Positions 50,061-60,716 of a stretch of 64,000 nucleotides of DNA are shown here, piece after piece. The notes beneath the pieces were generated by a model, which saw only the letters and a program-made list of their open reading frames with translations, was not told the DNA's origin and did no database searches. The translations under genes were made by a program, and so were the position numbers. The number at the start of each line of letters is the position of its first letter. Position 1 is the first letter of the stretch. This DNA comes from Sapria himalayana. Lineage: Eukaryota; Streptophyta; Magnoliopsida; Malpighiales; Rafflesiaceae. The DNA lies in contig JAREIK010000500.1 in assembly GCA_029783825.1 (NCBI GenBank), forward strand, positions 930,001 to 994,000, written 5' to 3'.

Positions 50061-50378
50061 TATTACAACCACATTATATTTTTATTATTTGATAAAACTT
50101 TTTTAACAAATAGATAAATGAATATATGTCTAATATAATAATTAATATAAATAATAAAATATTTTAAACTATCATGTATAAACATCCAACACAAGTTTCT
50201 CAAATATATATATGAATTAGATATGAGTTACTCTTAAAATTTCTTAACATATTTTATAGAAAGCTATAATATACTTTTATAACTAACATGACTACAATTA
50301 ATAAGTATCATTCATTTGTTGTTTGATTTTTAATTTTTAACTTATTCAACATTGGATGTCCAAGTTAAGAGTATCAAC

Positions 50379-50592
50379 TAGAGGTGTTAAATGAGTCATT
50401 CTATATTAGTACAACTCTTTTTTTTTAGCTCGTCTGGGCCATAGTTTAAAACCTTTAGTTGGGTCGTACCATGCAAAGTCTCTTGTGCCAAAAAGTTTGG
50501 CTCGGTGTAGCTTGCGGCACGTCTAGGAAATGCTTTGAACTATGCCCTGTCACTTGTCATGCCTGGGCCACTTGACCCAGTTGACTCCTCTA
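50379..50592. mobile_element. Short non-autonomous hAT-1 element (i), 214 bp
   Basis: Left TAGAGGTGTTAAATGAG and right CCCAGTTGACTCCTCTA are degraded hAT-1 ends around a GC-richer core. The flanks GTATCAAC and TACACAAC agree only partly, so the target duplication is weak. Confidence 0.65.
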
Positions 50593-51443
50593 TACACAAC
50601 TAATTAATTAATGATAATCAAGCGCCCCGAGGGGCTCATCATGATAGATAAAAACATTTATAGTTGATCTTATTACATCCCCATAAAAGTTACATGTTTG
50701 ATATGACAAACATGCATAAAAATATTAGAAGAAAATATAATGTAACGTTGCTATGCATGTGAAAAGAATTGATGCATCATCGACATTGCTGTGCCCCATG
50801 ATACATACAGCAGTATCATTGGTCATAATAATATAAAATACTTTAGACTCAACAAAAAGTATCTTGGCCATAGAAATGTGAAAATAGAGTAATAGCAGTA
50901 GAAGTGTCTTGGCTAAAGCTAATAGACACAAGGAAAGAAATTTGGAATACGTCTTATTAGTAAGTATTTTTAGAATTGTAGGTGTATACTTAGAAGGTCT
51001 AACATGAGTAGTTTTGACGCTTTGATGAACTTATGAACTCTGAAATATTCTCCATAAGTCAGAATGCAAAGTGAAATAGGTTTCTTGAGTGTGTTCTGAT
51101 TTCTCACAAAATGCACAAGTTACTATCAGTTTATTTCCTCTTGAAGTATCCCTCCCAACTCTTTCACAACTCTCTTGAGGAGAAATTAATGTAGTTGTCT
51201 GACTGACCATCTTATTGGTGGGATGGACAAGGGACTGACTGTATGTGCGCTAATCTTTTATTGAATTTTTTGTTATACTTTTTCTAAGCCATCTTTTGGA
51301 TGTTATGACTTTCTTTTATTCGATTTTGTGGCTTAGATACATTTTTATCCGATTTTATTCCTTAGCTAAATGTCTAGTAATTTAAATTAATGTGTCAATG
51401 ACAATATTATTTATTTCTCTAATTTTGTGGCTTAACTGTGCAG
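50593..51443. other. Unassigned 3' part of the SNX1 intron
   Basis: No transposon could be recognised; this may be original intron. The polypyrimidine-poor acceptor region at the end reads GCTTAACTGTGCAG. Confidence 0.45.
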
Positions 51444-51577
51444 AAAAATTTCGTTTCAGTGCTGAATTTATTGACATGAGGCGTCAAGCTTTGGATGTGT
51501 TCATCAATCGAATAACTTCGCACCAGGAACTTCAACAGAGTGAGGATCTGAGAACTTTTTTGGAGGCTGATGAAGAG
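51444..51577 (+). CDS. SNX1: Sorting nexin 1 (SNX1), second half of PX domain
   Basis: 134-nt exon, acceptor TGTGCAG (ends 51443), donor GAG|GTGTTTG (51578). With the G from the previous exon it gives EKFRFSAEFIDMRRQALDVF and continues NRITSHQELQQSEDLRTF-LEADEE. This is the C-terminal half of the PX domain, with the conserved MRR basic pair and the hydrophobic helix that closes the fold. It ends in phase 0. Agreement with plant SNX1 is close over the whole exon and no disabling change is seen. A longer open frame (51392-51640) merely reads through both splice sites. Confidence 0.95.
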
Positions 51578-51751
51578 GTGTTTGTGCGGAAAATTTCCTT
51601 TTTTATGATGAAAAATTATTTTAAAATTTTCTTACTATAAACCATGCAAGAATTTTATTTTAATTTGCTTTGCTGTTTGTGCTATCCATTGTATCCTTCT
51701 TATTATATATTAGACTATCTATAATCAATTGTTAACTGTTGTTGTTTTCAG

Positions 51752-51823
51752 ACAATGGAGAGGTTAAGATCCCAAGAGGCTAGTGTTTTTAAGAAGCCAT
51801 CCGATTTAATGCAAATGTTTAAG
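51752..51823 (+). CDS. SNX1: Sorting nexin 1 (SNX1), PX-BAR linker exon
   Basis: 72-nt exon between acceptor TGTTTTCAG (ends 51751) and donor AAG|GTATGC (51824). It encodes TMERLRSQEASVFKKPSDLM plus QMFK, the linker before the C-terminal BAR (Vps5-type) domain that bends endosomal membrane. Phase is 0 on both sides, as in the preceding 174-bp intron. The BAR-domain exons expected next (a 'DVQSKVSDAVLG'-type start in relatives) were not found in the remaining 12 kb. Confidence 0.93.
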
Positions 51824-52763
51824 GTATGCATAATTTTGCTGCTATGTTTTTTTTAATGTTCTTTTGGCACTGATTGGTTAAGAATGCTTTGCACTAACAA
51901 ATATATGCTAAATTCTTTAAATAAGAATAAAAATAAGAAAAAAATTAACAAGTGAAAAGAAAAAAAAATCTTTCTGATATATAATCATAAATATATGTTA
52001 ATGAAAAAATAAATAACAAAGTACTCATAGCACCATTCTCATGCTAACACATCTAAGTGTAGTATACATGAATTGGGATTTGGGAGCAATAATAAAAAAT
52101 TGTGGGTTGCTCAATGTTTACATGAAAATATATGTTAATGATTTTTTGTAGGTAGGTAAGTAGTAGAAACATATATCATGCATCTTTTTAATAAAATAAT
52201 AATACATCTCAATATTTTTTTTTGCTTATGAAATACTGGATTATAAACTATGTGGATTGTTACTTGACTATCATAATAAAGAAAAAGATGGAAAGTAAAA
52301 AAAAAAACTTGAGCTCCTCAAGAGTATGTTTTGTTTTGGTTTTAGTTGTGGTTTATTTATATTTTATTTACTTGTTTTTCTTGTCTGTATGGGAGCACCA
52401 GACATATGAGTTGTTCCACTACTATTATATCAATGTTTTGTTATTAATTTTTTTAATCTAATTGAAATAAGAAAATATATTTCCCTTTCTTTCTTCTAAC
52501 ATTTCTTGTCTTTATCTGTGTGAAACCCTAATTGGGTTTCACTATAACATGTATTGGATGTGATGATAGGCTGCAAATTGTGTTGTGTGTGGTAGCGCAT
52601 TGGCCTTTGAAGTATGTAACATTGTTGGATACCTCATATGGGACAAAAAAGTGGTAGCTGTCATGGTGCATTTGTGTGGTGGTTATTGTGGTAGTGCAAT
52701 GAGCATGTTGTGGTGGTGTGGTGTTTGTGCATAGTTTCTATGTGATGGTATAGTGCATGTTTG
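51824..52763. other. SNX1 downstream intron, unassigned part
   Basis: AT-rich to about 52500, then GT-rich ('tgtggtggtg') to 52760; no gene or element recognised. A 79-codon frame at 52222-52461 is hydrophobic and low in complexity and looks accidental. Confidence 0.4.
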
Positions 52764-53262
52764 TAGAGGTTTCAAACTGGTTATGTCGGGTTAGTATAAC
52801 CCATTTTTTTTGTGGCTCAAGTTGGGTTGCCATGCCTAGCCAATATGACTCATTTTTTTGTAGCTCAAGATGGGTTGACGTGCCTAACCAAAATTATTTG
52901 GTTTGGAATTAGGGTGGTGCTGGCCCGGCATGCCTATAAAAATAGGTAGTCTGTCAGCAAACCAAATCATGCTGGGTAGGGTTGAGTCAGCAATAGATTC
53001 AATATGGCTCTGGTAGAAGACACAAGCTATACTTGGCACGACCTATGCTAACCCAAGCTAGGTTGGGGTAAGTCTAGGCTAGCCTAGGTGTGGATAATGC
53101 TGGCTAAGGCTCAGGATAAAAGCTAGCCATGATTTTGGTTGACAGCTAGCCTTTTTAAAAAAAAGGTGTAGTTGGGTTGGGTCTGGTCAAACATGAACAC
53201 AATTGCACGACCTAACTTAGCATGCCGTTGTATTTAAAAAATGGTCCTTGAATCTCATTTTT
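52764..53262. mobile_element. Decayed non-autonomous hAT-1 element (j)
   Basis: Left end TAGAGGTTTCAAACTGG is a clear hAT-1 terminus. The right end is poorly preserved (near 'ccttgaatctcatttt'). Flanks CATGTTTG (52756-52763) and CATACTTG (about 53263-53270) match 6 of 8 with transitions. The interior has hAT-1-like GC words ('gggttgacgtgcct', 'gctggcccggcatgc'). Confidence 0.55.
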
Positions 53263-54123
53263 CATACTTGGTTCAAGTGTGTTCATATTACTGATGTTCG
53301 TTTATGTTACCGATGTTCACACAATTGATTCTTAAGTTGACACTACTAGATTTTTTATTTTTTATTATTTTAATGTATCTTCACACAAAAGATGTTTGGC
53401 TAATTTTTTTTTTAAATTTTAAATGGGTTTGGGTTTATGTATTGGAGAAATCATAGTTTTGGCCTCGGATTTTCAATAGGGTTATTGCTATTTATATCTA
53501 TGTTAATTTTATATTTATTATCATTAAATTTATTATGTGATATTTTTTAAAATATTTATAATTATTAAATACATTATAAAATTAAATAAATTAAAAATTC
53601 ACAAAAAATGGAAAAACAAAAACAAATTTATCATAATTATTTTGTGGTAAAATTTGAACTATTTCTAAAATTTAACATCGAGGCAAGTTGCATAGTCACA
53701 CCATCATGTATGCTCTATGCATGTGCATAAGCATAAACTGTAAAGTAAAACATAAAATACAAAATTAATGTAAGAAAAATAGAACTATATCAATGGAGGA
53801 GAGAGGAGGGCATAAAGGAGAGAGAGGAAAGATAATTTAGAATGAAAATTTTGAATTTCTTAATCCCTATTTATAGAGATATGAAAATAATAAAAAAATA
53901 ATTTATTATTATTATTTTTTTTTTGAAATTTATTTGACTAGAATATTGACAGTAATTGGATTTTGACCAGTAGCTTTTGGATTCAAGCCGGCAGCTACAG
54001 AGCAGCTACAGAGTACAAATAAAAAAAATATTCTTTAGAAAGTCAACAGTGAAGATGACTAGCCGTGCATGTTGTTTACTCTGTCGGATTTTGCTCCGTA
54101 AAAATGCAACAGGCGATGCAGGT
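53263..54123. other. Unassigned intronic stretch
   Basis: AT-rich; a short duplication 'gcagctacagagcagctacagag' lies at 53991-54010. It may include the unresolved left end of element k. Confidence 0.35.
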
Positions 54124-54305
54124 TGAGTAGTGTCACAAGGTCCAATGGAGACCAGCCACATAATTGGAATCCAACTTATGTGACCAATTTTTTTTAAACT
54201 GTCTCATCCTACAGTCATTCGTTGGGGCATGACTCGGTCTTAGTACACCTTGTTGGTGGACTTTGCCACTTGGATTGGTACATATGTCGTGCCGGGCCTT
54301 GCCCA
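54124..54305. mobile_element. Left part of an old non-autonomous hAT-1 element (k)
   Basis: GC-richer sequence with a 'gaccagccacataattgg…tgtgaccaatttttttt' block like the internal block of elements h and o. It stops exactly where element l begins. The piece 61351-61402, just beyond element l and ending GTTGACACCTA, reads as its missing right end, so l appears to have inserted into k. Left boundary uncertain. Confidence 0.5.
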
Positions 54306-54503
54306 TAGAGGTGTTAGACAGGTCAGACATTCCGGGTCTAGTTTGAGGCACAGGTAGACTTAGCCGTGCCTTGGCCCATGCCGGGTTGGCTCAAGACATG
54401 GCTCGTGATGTGCCATGTTGATCTAACTCGGGCCTTGTGTCGGGCAAGGAATAGCTCGGTACCTTGGCCCGAAGGCATGGTTCATTGGCACGACCCGAAC
54501 CGT

Positions 54504-54511
54504 GCCCCAAC
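54504..54511. repeat. Target-site duplication of intact hAT-1 (left)
   Basis: GCCCCAAC, identical to 58298-58305; the 8-bp length is characteristic of hAT insertion. Confidence 0.97.
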
Positions 54512-55252
54512 TAGAGGTGTCAAACGGGCCGGCCCAGCACGGCACGGCCCGTTTTTCACATGCCCCGCCGTGCTACCGTGCCGTGCCGGGCAAGGCACGG
54601 TTTTTTAAAGTCGGGCACGGCACGGCCCGTGGGCACGGCGAGGCCGTGCCGTGCCGTGCCCGGCCCGCTCGGGCACGGTTGGCTTGGACCTGGTCTCCTG
54701 GACCGGCTCAACCGGGGTCCGGGTCCAGGGAGCCAACAGCCAAGCACGGGCACGGGCGCACGGCCCGTGCTTGGCACTTGGCACTTGGCAGATTATAAAA
54801 ATTTTTTTTTTTTAATTTTTTTATTAAGTTTCTGTTTATCTGTTTTTAAGTTTATGTAATAAATAAAAAATAAAATTTTTTGTAAAAAATATTACATTTA
54901 AAATTAAATGTAAGTATGAAAAAAAAAATTAGAAAATTTATTTTTTTTTTCAATTAAGTTTAGCATATTTTAATATCATAATGTATTAATTAAATATTAA
55001 GATTTAAAGTTAATAAATTTTAAAATAAAATTTAAATCTTAAAATAATAAATAAATACATTAAGTTAGTAAAAATTTTAATTAAAAAAAATTTAAACTAC
55101 ACAAATAAAAATTACCATTCATGCTTTTGAAACCAATACTCCGAAAAAAAAAGTATAAGTTTCAACTTCAACACAACGTATAATACAAAGTACAAACAAA
55201 GCGTATAAATAAAAAAAATAAAAAAATATCGAAAAAAAAGAGCAGATGAGCA

Positions 55253-57376
55253 TCAATCGTCAAGCGGCATATAATGAGAATCATCAGCCGCAACATCAAG
55301 ATCAGTATCATATGGGTCATCATCATCGGCAATCAGCTCCTCCGCCATCGTAGTGGATGTGGATGCGACTGCAGTGTCTGTCACAGTCCCAGCTTCAGCA
55401 CGATCACTGATGCTAAATCTCGATTCCTCCCAATCCTTCAAACATGCCAAGGCCTCAACCATATCTGGACGTAATCTCGATCTCCTATCCGAAATCACGT
55501 TCACTGCAACAGAAAAAGCAGACTCCGATGCTACGCTCGACACCGGAGGAGTCAGTAGATCCCGTGCCATCCTAGATAGCACGGGATAGGTGGACTCATA
55601 TGATTTCCACCACTGTAATAAATCAAGATTCTTATTGTCAGAAGGTGATAGGATTGAGCAGTAATCGGTATCTAAGTACCGAGACAGCTCGCTCCTATGT
55701 GAAGGTCCACCCCTACGTTTCCCCCTCGCTAGGTTAATGGAATAAGCGTCTTCTCCGAACAAGGTATCAGTGTCCGTACTCACAGTCTCAACACCACCAC
55801 CACCATACCTATTATCGTAGTATGTGAACAGGTCTGTCAACTTCTCGTAAATGAACCCTTGAGGTGGCTCTTCCAGGTTCATGCACGAGGAAATGAAAGT
55901 CAGGGTGTTTTCAACCCCTTCCACCTTAGCCCTAGGGTCCATGCATGCTGCGAGGCAATAAAGAGATGGAATGGTGGACCAGTACTTCAGGTACTTGGTC
56001 TCCATCTCTGCAACCATATGGCTGAGCGTCGGGTCCGCTCGATACATCCTAAACATGCTACTAATGTTGCATATGCAACGGAGTGCAATGCAAGTGGTGG
56101 GCGTATAAACCGACGAACACATGTTCGTCATGTCATAAAATATCTTCAGGAATTTCATAAATGAAATTCCTGAATCCCAGTCAGTGTCGTCAACAATAAG
56201 TTCGCCACTCTTACTATTGACGTAGTCGGATATCACGTGTTCGTATCCAACACATGATTCCAACATCAGGTACGTGTAATTCCAACGATGTCTCACATCA
56301 GATTGGAATTTCTTCTTCTTAAGATTCGCAGACAAACAGAGATTACCAAACTCTTGTAGTCTGCGAGGAGTGCGAATATACTTGAGTGCATTACGTATAT
56401 TTTTCAACGCGGGGGAACACACCTTCATACCCGCTTGAACTATCAGGTTAATAACATGACACATGCATCTGACATGAAATATCTCTCCTAAAGGTGCATC
56501 TCTAATATTCCTAACAAACATATTGATCGCTACTCCATTATTCGCAGCATTATCGAAAGTGACACTAAAAATTTTATTTTGAATTTTATATTCCCTAAAT
56601 ATTTTCATCATACACTCAAAAATGGCCGGGCCATCATGAGGATGAAGAATCTCAGTGAATCCTAATATTTTTTTATTTATTGTCCAGTTTGAATCGACAT
56701 AATGACTCGTGATACATGCATAAGAAGAATCATCGTGACATGTCCATATATCGGACGTCACGGACACCACTCCACTAAATGCCAAAAATTCCTTAATTAT
56801 TTTTTGTTTTTCTAACTTATATATCTTTAGTATGTCACTCCTAGATGTGGACCTAGGAATCCTACGATAGGATGGCTGAAAATAAGTCTGCATGATGCGG
56901 ACTACCCTCGAATCTTCCGAAAATCTGATCGGAAGACCCATCAATGTGATGAGCCTGGCCATGCCGTCCCTACCCAACTCGCTGGAGTATACGAAGGGAG
57001 TAAACTTTGAGACTGAACTCGATCCAGTCTCAAAAAATGTAGTGCCAAGTTGGGTTTGCCTAGGATCTAACGGTCCATATTTTTTGGAGCATATTTCAGC
57101 ATGCCTCTTTAGGTGCCCAGTCCCACATGTACTCTTGCATGTTAAAAGTCGCATACAATATTTGCACTGTGCCATTTCACGTTCCTCACCCCTAACATCT
57201 AATTGTGTTATGATTTTTAAATGTGTCCAAACTACAGAAGTCCTCCTAGTTTTTTGTTTTTTAGAACTTTGGGCTGAGATGACAGGAGAAATCAAAGTTT
57301 CAGGAGCCACAGACGTTTGTGTAACACTAACATTTTCATTTTCCAAATTTAAATATGTGTTAGGTGAATTTGTCAT
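55253..57376 (-). CDS. hAT-1 transposase, BED zinc finger plus hAT dimerisation domain, 707 aa
   Basis: Intronless complete frame. N-terminal BED finger at residues 48-96: VWTHLKI, then CKYC (71-74), HLKRH (88-92) and a nearby Cys96; it binds the element's ends. RNase H-like core: first acidic block SDIW (Asp209), second block TFDNAANN (Asp275), followed by a CMCHVINLIV motif (304-313). A central insertion-type region follows, including the VISDYVNSKS (381-390) segment. C-terminal dimerisation domain at about 566-650: LLQWWKSYESTYPVL, then ASESAFS (616-622), which carries the third acidic residue in this family, then RLRPDMVEALACLKDWEE. The acidic tail (684-707) is low in complexity. It resembles plant RICESLEEPER/Tam3/Ac-type transposases and acts by cut-and-paste in the nucleus. 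The start ATG fits the equivalent position in copy g. Confidence 0.96.
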   Translation of the reverse strand: MTNSPNTYLNLENENVSVTQTSVAPETLISPVISAQSSKKQKTRRTSVVWTHLKIITQLDVRGEEREMAQCKYCMRLLTCKSTCGTGHLKRHAEICSKKYGPLDPRQTQLGTTFFETGSSSVSKFTPFVYSSELGRDGMARLITLMGLPIRFSEDSRVVRIMQTYFQPSYRRIPRSTSRSDILKIYKLEKQKIIKEFLAFSGVVSVTSDIWTCHDDSSYACITSHYVDSNWTINKKILGFTEILHPHDGPAIFECMMKIFREYKIQNKIFSVTFDNAANNGVAINMFVRNIRDAPLGEIFHVRCMCHVINLIVQAGMKVCSPALKNIRNALKYIRTPRRLQEFGNLCLSANLKKKKFQSDVRHRWNYTYLMLESCVGYEHVISDYVNSKSGELIVDDTDWDSGISFMKFLKIFYDMTNMCSSVYTPTTCIALRCICNISSMFRMYRADPTLSHMVAEMETKYLKYWSTIPSLYCLAACMDPRAKVEGVENTLTFISSCMNLEEPPQGFIYEKLTDLFTYYDNRYGGGGVETVSTDTDTLFGEDAYSINLARGKRRGGPSHRSELSRYLDTDYCSILSPSDNKNLDLLQWWKSYESTYPVLSRMARDLLTPPVSSVASESAFSVAVNVISDRRSRLRPDMVEALACLKDWEESRFSISDRAEAGTVTDTAVASTSTTMAEELIADDDDPYDTDLDVAADDSHYMPLDD

Positions 57377-57419
57377 TTTTTATTTTTCGTACGTTTTTCT
57401 AGAGAGAGAAGCTTTAGAG

Positions 57420-57645
57420 AGAGAAAATAAAAAAAAAGTAAATTATATTACCCGGTAAAAGCAATGAGGTCACTCACGTGCAAGATGCACTGCAGGAAGC
57501 TTTGATGTTCAAAACTCAAGTTGAGTTTCACGAAAATCCAAGCCGAAATCAAAATCACGAGGGCCGAGAGAGAGAAGCACGGTTTATGTGAGAGAGAGAA
57601 AATATTGAGAGGATTTATGTTTTTGAAAAACATAAATTGTATAGG
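57420..57645 (-). promoter_or_regulatory. hAT-1 promoter and leader
   Basis: On the minus strand a TATA-like CTATACAAT (57637-57645) lies about 260 bp upstream of the ATG. It is followed by a leader rich in CTCTCTC. A GTAATA donor-like site near 57452, in front of a pyrimidine-rich stretch before the ATG, hints at a 5' UTR intron. Copy g has a similar arrangement (TATAACAT at 39243, CT-rich tract 39463-39490). Confidence 0.55.
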
Positions 57646-57735
57646 GAGGGGGGTAGATTTTATAGGCTAAATAAAGTTTTTTTTTTTTAAAAAAATTATT
57701 TTTTTATTATTTTTTTGAATTTTTTTATTATATTT

Positions 57736-57774
57736 AAGGGGCAGAATCACGAGGACCGTCGGATTCTGCCCCCT
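57736..57774. promoter_or_regulatory. Conserved stem-loop upstream of the transposase promoter
   Basis: Arms GGGGCAGAATC (57738-57748) and GATTCTGCCCC (57762-57772) around a 13-nt loop. The same stem, loop length and position relative to the TATA box occur in copy g (39117-39155). Confidence 0.7.
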
Positions 57775-57950
57775 AGCCGTTGGAGTCGAATCCAAGGGCT
57801 GAAAATCGCTCAAAGTTTGAAAATTTTTTTTTTCCGTTAGAAATTTCGAATTTCTCGGTTTTCGGCAGAAAAGACCGCGGGTCGGGTCGGTTTGGACCCG
57901 ACCCGCGGTCTTTTTACCAGGGGGGCCCGGGGCCCGGGGCCCGGATGGGT

Positions 57951-58029
57951 CGAGTGACCGAGTCACGACTCACGACTCAGTGAGTCGTGACTCGTGACCG
58001 TGAGTCGCGACTCGTGAGTCGCGACTCAC
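57951..58029. repeat. Cluster of GAGTC/GACTC palindromes
   Basis: Two adjacent inverted repeats: arms 57962-57979 / 57981-57998 (18 bp, one mismatch, centre G) and 58000-58013 / 58016-58029 (14 bp, perfect, centre GT). The unit GTGAGTCGCGACTC recurs. It lies between the promoter and the outer GC arm of element m. It may be a binding array for the transposase or for host bZIP-type factors that recognise TGAGTCA-like sites. Confidence 0.85.
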
Positions 58030-58297
58030 GCCACGGCACGCGTGGCATGCCGCCAGTGCCACGCGTGCCTGCGGGACCGGCACGGGATGGACACGTGCCG
58101 GCGTGCCGTGCCTAGGCACGAGCCGTGCCGGGCCAGGCACGGCACGGCTCGTGCCATGCACGGCACGACACATGACTTGCTTCGCCCGGGCACGGGCCCG
58201 GGCACGGTTTTTGAACGTGCCGGGCCGGCCCAAGCACGGCCGAACCGTGTCGTGCCTCGTGCTGGGCCGGGCCGGCCCGGCCCGTTTGACACCTCTA

Positions 58298-58305
58298 GCC
58301 CCAAC
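58298..58305. repeat. Target-site duplication of intact hAT-1 (right)
   Basis: GCCCCAAC, identical to 54504-54511. Confidence 0.97.
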
Positions 58306-58969
58306 CCTAGTCTCGGATGGTCAAATCTCGAGCTGGTGTTCAAGTAAGTATGCATCTGAACTTTGACGTTTGAATGACCAAACCCGATTGCCCGAACTTC
58401 CTACACATTCTAAAAACTGAAGCTTTTGGAATCTCTGACCGTTAGGTTGGTTCGACGAGCGAACAAACCCAAAGGTTAAAATAAAAACGTGTTTTAAGCC
58501 ATCAAATTTGGCCCCAATGGATTGGACAGAAATCTAATGGTTGTCTTGATTCTGGCTATTTAAAATATAAAAAAAATTCCAAAAAAAAATAATTTTAAAA
58601 AAAAATTATATTTTTGAAATCTATATGCATATATAACTCCTCTCATTCTCAAATATATATTTATTTTATCTTATATTTATCTCTTTCTTATTATCTCTCA
58701 TCCCTTGTCTCTCTCTCTCTTTCTTTTTGATTTTGATTTTTTGGGACTCGAGTGGGGACTGCCAATTGTGGTGTGGGCATTATAAAGTAAACGATATTTT
58801 ATGCATTATGAGTATTAATTTTTTTATTTTGTTTAATTTAGTTTTTTTTATTTTAGTTAAAAGTTTTAGTTTATTTTATATAAATTGATATTTAATCTAA
58901 AAAACAAAATTTATAATATAATTAATAGACTAATAAAAAACTAAAATGACATGATAATTTTAATTCTAA

Positions 58970-60716
58970 TAACGATGTTAGATTAATCATAAATATTAAA
59001 AATTTTAATATAGATAATGATAATCCTACAGAAAGGTCAGAGACTGTCAAAACTTTATTTTCTTCGGTTATCTTATCCCAAATATCTAAAAAATAAAAAA
59101 TTAGAAGAAAATTAATAATTTGAACTCACTTTAATATTAAATAATATAAAAATATCGGGGGTGTCAATGAAAAATTGGTATAATATAAATATTATAAAAA
59201 AATATTAACTTGTAAAAGCTCATGTGAGACTTTGCACTTTGAGAGGTATGTCGAACAATACACCAAAAAATATGGTACATTAGATCCTAGGCAAACTCAA
59301 CTTAGTGGTGATATCATTGAGGTTGGCTCCAATTTAGCTTCTATATTGATCTTTTTCATATAATGCAATGAGATAAAGAGGGAAGACATGACCAAATTGA
59401 TCACTACGATATGTCTTTTGATTAGATTTTTAGAGGATCTAAGGATAATCAGTATCATGTAGACTATTTTTCAGTCTGCGTATCATAGGATTCCTAGGTC
59501 CACATCTAGGAACGACATATTTAAATACTATAATTTTTTAAAAAATAATAATTAATGAATTTAGGAAATATAATAAAGTAGTATCTTTGACGTATGATAT
59601 TTGGACTAGTCATGATGTCGCCCACTATGTAGATTCTAAATGGATATTAAATAAACAAATATTAGGATTCTTAGAGATTTTTCATCTTAATGATAATCTG
59701 ACCATTTATAAATACACGATGAGAATTCTTAGAGAATATAATATTAAAAATAAAATATATATTATCACATTCAAGAATGCATCTAACAATGACGTAACAA
59801 TTAACATATTTTTAGGACTATTAGCAATGTGCTATTAGGAGTGACAAACTTATTATTAATGACACAGACTGAGCGATATAAATTTTATTTATAAAATATT
59901 TGAAGATTTTTTATGACATGATAGATATATTTTTGGTAGTTTATACTCCCACGACTTGCATTGTACTTAGGTGAATATGCGACATTAATAGCATATTTAA
60001 GAAGTTTAGAGATGATCTGATATTTAGTGACATAGTTGTTGAGATGGACACTAAGTATTTAAAGTACTGATCTATTATTCTATTTCTTTATTGTTTGACT
60101 GTCTGTATGGACCTTAGGATTATGGTGAAAGAGGTAACAAATATTTTGATATACATATCTTCATGCATGAACTAGGAATATCAATCTGAAGGATTTATTC
60201 ACGTGAAGTTGACTGAGCTATTTACATACTATCATACTAGGTATGATAGTAGTAGTAATCAAGCTCCGAGTATGGACATGGATATCATATTCGAATGTGA
60301 TAACTTCTCCATTTAGTTAGTAAGAGAAAAATAATAGGTTAGACTATCGAATATGAGCGAGCTGTCTTGGTATTTAGATATTGATTAATGCTCAATCCTA
60401 TGACATACTAATAATAAGAACCTTGATATTTTATAGTAGTAAGAAAATATGAGCCCACCTATTTCGTGCTGTATAAAATAGCACGAGATTTGCTGACTCT
60501 TTCAGTGTTGAGTTTCGCATCGGAGTTTGTTTTTTTTGTTGCAGTGAATGTGATTTTAAATAAGAATTAAGATTATGGTCAGATATTGTTGATGCATTAA
60601 TATGCATAAAGGATTGGGAAGATTTAAGCTTGAGTATCTAGGATCATGCTGCAAGTACAACAAGAGCAAATGAGTTGGTTGCTATTGATGATTCATAGGA
60701 CTTTGTTGATGACTAA
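58970..60716 (+). pseudogene. hAT-1 transposase pseudogene (in relic l)
   Basis: Collinear with the intact transposase from about residue 1 to the stop. The best stretch, 59587-59838, reads YDIWTSHD, then AHYVDSKWILNKQILGFLEI and on to NIFLG. A deletion joins the equivalent of residue about 295 to about 389, removing the CxxH motif and part of the central domain. The dimerisation region is visible at 60440-60620. Many stops; strongly AT-enriched relative to the intact copy. Confidence 0.8.

Larger units (their letters stand above)
37657..51443 (+). other. SNX1: SNX1 giant intron (13,787 bp)
   Basis: Bounded by donor GTAAGG and acceptor TTAACTGTGCAG with matching phase 1 on both sides. It contains a copia LTR/primer-site fragment, the 7.45 kb nested hAT-1/hAT-2 insertion, a 73-bp palindrome, several non-autonomous hAT elements and a copia relic. 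Removing the recognisable insertions leaves only a few kilobases. That the exons keep frame and splice signals suggests the gene still tolerates the load, though expression cannot be judged from sequence. Confidence 0.9.
54512..58297 (-). mobile_element. Intact autonomous-looking hAT-1 element (m), 3,786 bp
   Basis: Terminal inverted repeats of 21 bp are perfect (TAGAGGTGTCAAACGGGCCG plus G) and the 8-bp target duplication GCCCCAAC is perfect. It carries one uninterrupted transposase gene on the minus strand. GC-rich arms of about 270 bp (left) and 400-500 bp (right) contain dense GGCACGG/CGGGCC words. An AT-rich 3' region lies at 54790-55250. It sits inside an older copy of the same family in opposite orientation, in the SNX1 downstream intron. 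Every expected part of an active element is present; activity itself cannot be judged. Confidence 0.96.

Noticed and set aside
51392..51640. 82-codon frame containing SNX1 residues
   Set aside because: It reads through the acceptor and donor of the SNX1 exon 51444-51577; the flanking residues are intron translation.
54366..54859. Several overlapping 70-100 codon frames rich in Arg, Ala, Gly and Pro (also at 20144-21033, 38632-39167, 57780-58366 and 61064-61427)
   Set aside because: They lie in the GC-rich arms of hAT-1 copies and are open in several frames at once; composition alone explains them.
55274..57458. Plus-strand frames of 66-188 codons over the intact transposase
   Set aside because: Antisense shadows of the 707-codon transposase on the minus strand.
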